From assembly GCF_021729035.1 (NCBI RefSeq), contig NZ_JAJSAP010000005.1, positions 186,001-250,000 of the forward strand: DNA of 64,000 nucleotides, given 5' to 3'. Positions 58,200 to 64,000 of the stretch are shown here, piece by piece (the first letter of the stretch is position 1; the number at the start of each line of letters is the position of its first letter). Position numbers and translations under genes: made by a program. The DNA comes from Microbulbifer sediminum (lineage in GTDB: Bacteria > Pseudomonadota > Gammaproteobacteria > Pseudomonadales > Cellvibrionaceae). The notes beneath the pieces were generated by a model. The model was not told the origin of the DNA. It ran no database searches and saw only the letters and a list, made by a program, of their open reading frames with translations.

Positions 58200-59105
58200 T
58201 CAGTTGCCGGCGTCCGGCTGGGTAAACAGCCCTGAGGAGAGATAGCGGTCACCCCGGTCGCAGACAATGGCTACGATGGTGGCGTTCTCCACTTCCGCGG
58301 ACAGCCGCAATGCTGCCGCCACGGCGCCACCGGAGGAAACCCCGGCGAAAATACCCTCGACCCGCGCCAGCTTGCGGGCCATTTCCTCGGCCTCGCGCTG
58401 GTCCATATCCACCACCCGGTCTACCTCCTCGGGCACGAAGATACTGGGCAGGTATTCCTCCGGCCAGCGGCGAATACCCGGGATACTGGAGCCCTCGGTT
58501 GGCTGCAGGCCGATGATCTGCACCTCAGGATTCTGCTCCTTGAGGTAGCGACCACAGCCCATGATGGTACCGGTAGTGCCCATGGAAGAGACAAAATGGG
58601 TAATCTCTCCGTCCGTCTGGCGCCAGATCTCGGGACCCGTACCCTCGTAGTGTGCACGGGGATTGTCGTCATTGGCGAACTGGTTCAACACCAGGCCCTG
58701 CCCTTCCGCCTGCATACGCAGTGCCAGGTCGCGCGCCCCCTCCATCCCGTCTTCGGCACTGACCTCGATCAGCTTCGCACCATAGGCAGCCATCCCCGCC
58801 TTGCGCTCCTCGGTAGCGCTCTCTGGCATGATCAGGACCATGCGATACCCCTTGATCGCCGCCGCCATCGCCAGGGCGATACCCGTGTTGCCACTGGTGG
58901 CCTCGATCAGGGTATCGCCGGGGGAGATCTGTCCGCGCGCTTCAGCCCGGCTGATCATTGACAGGGCCGGCCGGTCCTTGACCGAACCGGCAGGATTATT
59001 GCCCTCGAGCTTCAGGAGAATTGTATTGCTGGTATCGCCCTGCAGGCGCTGGAGGCGCACCAGGGGGGTATTCCCCACGCAATCGGCAATGGTCGGGTAA
59101 TGCAT
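58200..59105 (-). CDS. cysM: Cysteine synthase CysM (O-acetylserine sulfhydrylase B)
   Basis: The 301-residue PLP enzyme starts HYPTIADCVGNTPLVRLQ and has the PLP lysine Lys43 in NNPAGSVKDRPA. The phosphate-binding TSGNTGIALAMAA and FVSSMGTTGTIMGCGRYL follow. It makes cysteine from O-acetylserine and sulfide or thiosulfate. The length is that of CysM rather than CysK. In many gammaproteobacteria rlmD separates cysM from relA; here only 21 bases do. Confidence 0.93.
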   Translation of the reverse strand: MHYPTIADCVGNTPLVRLQRLQGDTSNTILLKLEGNNPAGSVKDRPALSMISRAEARGQISPGDTLIEATSGNTGIALAMAAAIKGYRMVLIMPESATEERKAGMAAYGAKLIEVSAEDGMEGARDLALRMQAEGQGLVLNQFANDDNPRAHYEGTGPEIWRQTDGEITHFVSSMGTTGTIMGCGRYLKEQNPEVQIIGLQPTEGSSIPGIRRWPEEYLPSIFVPEEVDRVVDMDQREAEEMARKLARVEGIFAGVSSGGAVAAALRLSAEVENATIVAIVCDRGDRYLSSGLFTQPDAGN

Positions 59106-59386
59106 AGTCTGCTCGCAACCGGGGCACAAATTGGAGCGACATTCTACCCTCCGGGCCCGGCGCCTGCGACCCTCTGCAATCCAGCCCGGGCGCCGGGCTT
59201 CCCCCCAACCGGGCCATGCTGCAGCACCCGACGATCATTTACCGCGATTGACCGTGCGCGCCTGTCACCCCGGCCCGCTCGGGGCGGATTGGGTGACCGG
59301 CCACAGCATGAACAGTCCACTGGTGCGATTTACTGTCCAGGGGGGTAGAATCAGCACAAAATAACGTCAGACAATATGTCCTGCCT
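59106..59386. promoter_or_regulatory. Divergent promoter region of cysM and the hybrid kinase
   Basis: This 281-base region separates the minus-strand cysM start and the plus-strand kinase start. No strong -10/-35 pair was identified. Confidence 0.4.
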
Positions 59387-62218
59387 ATGACTGTACCCAA
59401 GCCTCCGGTACAAGATCCGGACCCGGCCAATCGCGCCGCCTCTCTCCGTGCGCTGATCTTCCGCCTGACCCTGGGCCCCGCATTGATTCTTGCCCTGGTT
59501 CTCGGCGGCCTGCTGACCCAGCAGCAGGTGAGCGACCGCCGGCAGCTCCTGCTCAGCCACGGCCACGCCAGCGCGGAGCAACTGGCGGAACTGATTGAGC
59601 TGAGTGACGGTGAGCCGCTGGAGAAGCGCCTCAACTGGCTGCACAAGAGCCTGCTGGCCCTGATGCTGGAAAAGGACATGGTCCGTTCGGTCCATATCTA
59701 TTCTGCCACCGGAGACAACCTGGATCCCGATACCGGGCTGCGGGAACTGGCATCAGCTGGTCCCCGCCCCCGCACCCCGGTCAGGGCCGAGCACCTGGCC
59801 GGACAGTCAGAGGGTTTTATGCTCGAGAAATCCGGCAGTATCCAGGTACTCCACCCACTCAAGACGAAACCGCTGAGCTGCTGGATATCGATCGAGTTAC
59901 ACCGTCCTTATTTCACCATCGGCGCCTACCAGGTGGCCCTTGCCGGGCTGCTGGGCCTGATCCTGTGCTCACTCGCAGCACTGACCTGGTCGATTTTCCT
60001 CTCCGAACGCCTCGGGCGCTATCTGGCACACATGGGCAAGGCGGTAGAGGATATCGGCCACGGCCAGCTGGACCAGCGGGTAGCGCCCGGGGAAAACCGG
60101 GAACTCAATGTCCTGGCCGAGCAGATCAACCGCATGGCCAGTAATTTCGCCTCGTACCAGGAGGACGCCACTGCTAACCTGCTGCAATCGATGGAAGACC
60201 TGCGACAGTCCCTCGACAGTATGGAAGAGCAGAACATCGAGCTGGACCTGGCACGCAAGCAGGCGCTTGAAGCCAGCCGGGTAAAATCCACCTTCCTCGC
60301 CAATACCAGCCACGAAATACGCACTCCGCTCAACGGAATCATCGGCTTTACCCACCTGCTGCTGAAAACGGAAGTTGACGAACTGCAACAGGATTACCTG
60401 CAGACCATCCTGCGCTCGTCGGAAAACCTGCTGACCACCATCAACGATATCCTCGACTTTTCGCGGATCGAGTCCGGCAACCTGGTACTGGACCACATTC
60501 CCCTCAATCTGGGGCAGCTGCTCGAGGAAACACTGCAGATCCTTGCTCCCTTCGCGCACGAGAGTCGGGTCGAACTGGTACCACTGATCGACGGCCAGCT
60601 GCCAGCGACGCTGATCGGCGATCCCCTGCGTATCAAGCAGGTATTGACCAACCTCGTGGGCAATGCCGTACGCAGCTCTGCTGACGGCAATATTCCAGTG
60701 CGCGCCAGTGTACAGAGCGGCCAGGATGCCGAGATCATGGTGCGCATCAGCGTCACCGACCTGGGCAACCGCATCAATGAGGAGGGCCGCAAGGAACTCC
60801 GGCAGGTGCTCGAGAGCACTGCCCAGAGCCCCGGACAGCAGATCAGCAGCAACGGCCTGGGCCTCGCCATTGCACGCAGCCTGGTGGAGCGGATGCGCGG
60901 CAGCATCGGTATCGACGAGGCCGCTGGCGGCGGGGCCACATTCTGGGTGCACATCCCGCTGCAGCTGGAACGCAACCGCAGCCAGCCGGTGCGCGACCAG
61001 TTCCCCGGTTCGCGGCTCCTGATTGCCGATCCCAACCGCATGACCCGCATGCAGGTATCCCAACTGCTGCAGCAGTGGCAGGTGGAAACCATCGAGCTCG
61101 ACGACACCAGCACGTTCCTCCCGGCCCTGCAGCAGATGTGGAACCACGACGCCCTGCCCGATGCAGTGATTATCGATACCGCCATAGCCGGAGAGGATTT
61201 CTGCGGATTTGTTGGCACCATCCAGCAGCTGGTCGACACTTACCAGTGCCGGGTGATCATCCAGGGCTCACCGGTAGAGCTGCGGCGCTGCTATGAGCAG
61301 CTCCGCACCCGGGTACTGACCTTCCTCGCCAAACCGGTGACCCGTGACAACCTGCTGCGCGCGATGCGGCGTTCACTGCCACACCAGGCCAGCAGCCGCC
61401 CGACGGGAACCACCCACCCGGCGCTGCCCTGGACATCACCGCCCCGCGTGCTGGCGGTCGACGACCACGAAGCCAACCGGCACCTGGTGGGCGAGTTACT
61501 GAGGGCCCTGGGCATCGACGTAACGGTAGCCGCCAGCGGTGAGCAGGCCATATCCCTGTGCGAACGGGAATCGTTCGACATGATCTTTATGGACATCCAG
61601 ATGCCGGGCATGAATGGCATTGAGGCCACGCAGAAAATTCGCGCGGCCGAGACCGATGCCCGGGTACCGATCATCGCCCTGACAGCACACGCCGGCGCCG
61701 AAGAGAAGGCCCGCCTCCTCTCTGCAGGCCTGGACGACTACCTGAGCAAGCCGGTAAGCGAGGCCCAGCTCAGCAATATGATCAAGCGTTGGATGAAGAT
61801 CCTGGTCCCGTCCAGGGGGGCACAGCTGCAACAGGATATGCCGCGCCTGGTGGATATATCCGAAAGCCTGGAGCTCAGTAACAATGATGCGACCCTGGCC
61901 CGAGATATGCTGCAGATGCTGGTCAAGGGGCTGATTGCCGACGAGCAGGAACTGAATCGCTGCCGCGCGGCCGGCAACCATCGAGACCTGTTCGAACTCG
62001 TGCACCGGCTCCACGGCGGCTGCTGCTATTGCGGGGTACCGCGGCTGAGGGAGGCTACAGGCGCCCTACAGGAGCACCTGCGTCCGCTGCAGAATCGCAA
62101 TGATGCGGATCTCGACGAACAGAAGGTGGAGGCGGTGGCGCAGGAGATACGCGCCCTACGGGAATGGGCTTCCGAGCAGGACCTGGACACACTGTTCGGC
62201 CTCGCCGCCAGCGTCTGA
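59387..62218 (+). CDS. barA: GacS/BarA-type hybrid sensor histidine kinase
   Basis: The 943-residue inner-membrane protein has two membrane segments (about residues 27-45 and 180-206) around a periplasmic domain. HAMP and coiled-coil regions follow, then the phosphorylated His309 in [15 protein letters not shown]. The ATPase has an unusual G1 box (VTDLGNRI instead of DxGxGI). A degenerate receiver lies at ~540-660, and a full receiver has Asp736 in [11 protein letters not shown]. An HPt domain with His873 in LVHRLHGG closes it. GacS/BarA phosphorylates GacA/UvrY to control CsrA-sRNA circuits. The relA-cysM neighbourhood is that of gacS in pseudomonads. Confidence 0.9.
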   Translation: MTVPKPPVQDPDPANRAASLRALIFRLTLGPALILALVLGGLLTQQQVSDRRQLLLSHGHASAEQLAELIELSDGEPLEKRLNWLHKSLLALMLEKDMVRSVHIYSATGDNLDPDTGLRELASAGPRPRTPVRAEHLAGQSEGFMLEKSGSIQVLHPLKTKPLSCWISIELHRPYFTIGAYQVALAGLLGLILCSLAALTWSIFLSERLGRYLAHMGKAVEDIGHGQLDQRVAPGENRELNVLAEQINRMASNFASYQEDATANLLQSMEDLRQSLDSMEEQNIELDLARKQALEASRVKSTFLANTSHEIRTPLNGIIGFTHLLLKTEVDELQQDYLQTILRSSENLLTTINDILDFSRIESGNLVLDHIPLNLGQLLEETLQILAPFAHESRVELVPLIDGQLPATLIGDPLRIKQVLTNLVGNAVRSSADGNIPVRASVQSGQDAEIMVRISVTDLGNRINEEGRKELRQVLESTAQSPGQQISSNGLGLAIARSLVERMRGSIGIDEAAGGGATFWVHIPLQLERNRSQPVRDQFPGSRLLIADPNRMTRMQVSQLLQQWQVETIELDDTSTFLPALQQMWNHDALPDAVIIDTAIAGEDFCGFVGTIQQLVDTYQCRVIIQGSPVELRRCYEQLRTRVLTFLAKPVTRDNLLRAMRRSLPHQASSRPTGTTHPALPWTSPPRVLAVDDHEANRHLVGELLRALGIDVTVAASGEQAISLCERESFDMIFMDIQMPGMNGIEATQKIRAAETDARVPIIALTAHAGAEEKARLLSAGLDDYLSKPVSEAQLSNMIKRWMKILVPSRGAQLQQDMPRLVDISESLELSNNDATLARDMLQMLVKGLIADEQELNRCRAAGNHRDLFELVHRLHGGCCYCGVPRLREATGALQEHLRPLQNRNDADLDEQKVEAVAQEIRALREWASEQDLDTLFGLAASV

Positions 62219-62246
62219 CCGCCATGGACACAGGCGTACCTGCGGT

Positions 62247-62996
62247 TCAGCGATCACCGTAGACCTGGCGGAACAGCTCCCTGCTCTGCAGCGGTCGCGC
62301 GCCCAGCAGCGGATGCAACAGAAGCCGGGTCAGCCGCTTGGCCACGGGCAGGATGCCCGGGTCAATCCCCTGCCCCCCAATGGCGCGCTCCAGGGCCAGC
62401 AGCTCATTTCCAGCAAATTCGTCGGCGGACCGGGTGCCCCCCTGGCGAAACACCGGTACAAAGCCAAGTTCCGGCTCCAGTCGGTAAACCCCTGCTCCAC
62501 TGACAGGTCCGCGACTGTGGGCACAGTAACCCAGCTGCGGGCACTGGCCCAGCTCCTGCAGCAACTGCAACTCGAAACGGCGCAACGGTGGCTCCAGCCC
62601 AGCGGCACTGTCGCCATCCAGCTGCGCCAGCTCCTGCAACAGCGACTGGTAACAGGCAAATACCGCGTACTGGGCATCACCCTCCGCCAGCGTGCGCACC
62701 AGCAACTCATTAGCGTAGAGTCCCGCGTACACGGCCCTGCCACGCAGCCACGTGGCGACGCCGGCGCTTTCCACCTGGCCGAGGGTTTTCAGGCTGCCGC
62801 GCCCCATCAGCGACACCAACAGGGGCGCAAACGGCTGCAGGGCCTGCTGGCGACGCTGCTTGTCACGCCGCGCGCCACGGGCGACACAGCTGATACGGCC
62901 CTCGTCCGGGGTCAGCAGTTCCAGGATCAGGCTGGTATCGCGGTAGGCCCGCGAGTGCAGGATGTAGGCCGGTTGCAGTGGTTGCCGATGGGACAT
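62247..62996 (-). CDS. recO: DNA repair protein RecO
   Basis: The 249-residue protein starts with an OB fold (QPAYILHSRAYRDTSLILELLTPDEGR, then CVARGARR) and continues with the all-helical RecO C-terminus (GLYANELLVRTLAEGD, LRRFELQLLQELGQCPQL). It helps RecR load RecA at gaps. It lies downstream of era on the same strand, as in most gammaproteobacteria, though with a wider gap. The usual next gene, pdxJ, is not in the 28 bases before the convergent kinase gene. Confidence 0.93.
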   Translation of the reverse strand: MSHRQPLQPAYILHSRAYRDTSLILELLTPDEGRISCVARGARRDKQRRQQALQPFAPLLVSLMGRGSLKTLGQVESAGVATWLRGRAVYAGLYANELLVRTLAEGDAQYAVFACYQSLLQELAQLDGDSAAGLEPPLRRFELQLLQELGQCPQLGYCAHSRGPVSGAGVYRLEPELGFVPVFRQGGTRSADEFAGNELLALERAIGGQGIDPGILPVAKRLTRLLLHPLLGARPLQSRELFRQVYGDR

Positions 62997-63203
62997 GAGT
63001 GTTTCTGTCGTCAGTGGAAGGCCTTCCCCGTCTATCTCCCCGGGGAACGTGGTCGTTATTTTCCGGCGGTTTCATCCCGGGGTGGCCGCCTGTCTGATAC
63101 ATTGGAGCAACCGGGAGGCCCGGCCATAGCACATCCCCTGGTGCCCCGGGGTTCCGGCGCCCTTCCCTCCGGAGACCACCACAGGCTGCCTGGGCTCAGG
63201 GCT

Positions 63204-64000
63204 TCAGTCGTCGCGGTAGCCCAGGCTGCGCAGGGCGCGCTCGTCATCGGACCAGCCGGACTTCACCTTGACCCAGAGGTTCAGCATCACCTTGCTGTCG
63301 AACAGGCGCTCCATATCCTGGCGCGCCTGGCTGCCGATCTGCTTGATCCGCTCCCCCTTGTTGCCGATCAGGATACGCTTCTGGCCACTGCGCTCCACCA
63401 GGATAGCGGCGCTGATATGCAGGACACTGCCTTCCTGGGCAAACTCCTCCACCTCGACAGTAACCTGGTAGGGGATTTCCGCTCCCAGCTGGCGCATCAC
63501 TTTCTCCCGCACGATCTCGGCGGCCAGGAAACGCGAGCTGCGGTCGGTGATCTGCTCTTCGGGGAAATAGTGCTCACCCTCGGGCAGGTGCCGCACAATC
63601 ACTTCCTCTAAAGCGTCCAGGTTGACTCCGCGCAGGGCGGAGATGGGGACAATCTCGGCCTGCGGGTGCTGCTCTGCCAGTGCCTGCAGTTGCGGCAGCA
63701 ACTCCCCCTTGTCGTCCAGCTGGTCGACTTTGTTCACCGCAATTACCAGCGGGCTCTTGAGGCCACGCAGCTTGTCCGCCACCAGCTGGTCACCTTCGGT
63801 CCAGCGGGACCGCTCAACCACAAATACCACCACATCCACATCGCGGGCCGCACTGCTGGCCGCGCGGTTCATATAGCGGTTGATAGCCTTGTCCGCCTCC
63901 CCATGCAAGCCGGGAGTGTCGACAAATATGATCTGGTTTTCGCCTTCGGTCTTGATGCCGAGCATATTGTGGCGGGTGGTCTGGGGCTTGCGCGAGGTAA
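63204..64000 (-). CDS. era: GTPase Era (5' end outside the window)
   Basis: About 265 residues of Era are present. At the window edge the frame reads [15 protein letters not shown] (switch I), then [10 protein letters not shown] (G3) and NKVDQLDD (G4, NKxD). A C-terminal KH domain follows ([29 protein letters not shown]). Era binds the 3' end of 16S rRNA in 30S assembly. The P-loop and start codon lie beyond base 64000. Confidence 0.95.
   Translation of the reverse strand, partial: TSRKPQTTRHNMLGIKTEGENQIIFVDTPGLHGEADKAINRYMNRAASSAARDVDVVVFVVERSRWTEGDQLVADKLRGLKSPLVIAVNKVDQLDDKGELLPQLQALAEQHPQAEIVPISALRGVNLDALEEVIVRHLPEGEHYFPEEQITDRSSRFLAAEIVREKVMRQLGAEIPYQVTVEVEEFAQEGSVLHISAAILVERSGQKRILIGNKGERIKQIGSQARQDMERLFDSKVMLNLWVKVKSGWSDDERALRSLGYRDD

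Noticed and set aside
59969..61147. 392-codon minus-strand open frame
   Set aside because: Antisense to the kinase core, where the histidine box and ATPase motifs are unambiguous.

Overview
The window is GC-rich, densely coded chromosomal DNA with no rRNA, tRNA, IS element, phage or CRISPR array that I can see. It suggests a gammaproteobacterium, probably a marine polysaccharide degrader of the Cellvibrionales/Microbulbifer type. The clues are a secreted GH13 alpha-amylase with a CBM20 domain, the TamA/TamB pair, a ThiD-ThiE fusion, an AlgP-like histone-H1 protein, a GacS/BarA hybrid kinase beside cysM-relA-mazG, and Era-RecO. The genus is an inference.

Layout. 1-6.4 kb: end of an erythromycin-esterase-family gene, a secreted amidohydrolase, two small proteins, a tandem hotdog thioesterase and the amylase. 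6.8-15.4 kb: an AbgT transporter, DUF2058 and DUF1415 proteins, a patatin divergent from a PH-domain membrane protein, a haloalkane-dehalogenase-like hydrolase, and a group of unknown envelope proteins followed by a TPR protein. 15.5-24.2 kb: a BLUF photoreceptor, a predicted outer-membrane protein with one c-type haem motif, a lipase-like hydrolase, an MscS channel, ElaA, a PepSY membrane operon with a Fur-like site, an SMR pump and trpS. 24.5-33.7 kb: CYTH, Nudix, SRAP and MtfA proteins, then tamB-tamA. 33.9-38.3 kb: acetoacetate-CoA ligase divergent from a LysR regulator, Dps, and a cytochrome c5 lipoprotein. 38.4-44.9 kb: thiamine operon thiC-thiO-thiS-thiG-thiDE behind a TPP riboswitch. 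44.9-53.9 kb: aldehyde dehydrogenase, TauE/SafE, a tRNA-queuosine mannosyltransferase-like protein, a beta-hydroxyacid dehydrogenase, uppP, tsaB, an AlgP-like protein, hemH and adk. 54-64 kb: ldhA, mazG, relA, cysM, the hybrid kinase, recO and the 3' part of era.

The most striking observation is a recurring kind of broken gene in the gaps. At least three loci keep a ribosome binding site, the start codon and the first 9-25 codons of a recognisable family, joined out of frame to the family's last 20-75 codons, with the whole middle missing: an AbgT transporter (22819-23093), a MobA/MocA-like nucleotidyltransferase (27234-27414) and a ThiF/MoeB adenylyltransferase (38409-38665). A DCC-family fragment at 2333-2617 may be a fourth. 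The ThiF case matters for metabolism because it sits where an active thiF would be expected in the thiamine operon, leaving ThiS without its usual activating enzyme in this locus. I cannot exclude that these are assembly artefacts; junction-spanning reads would decide.
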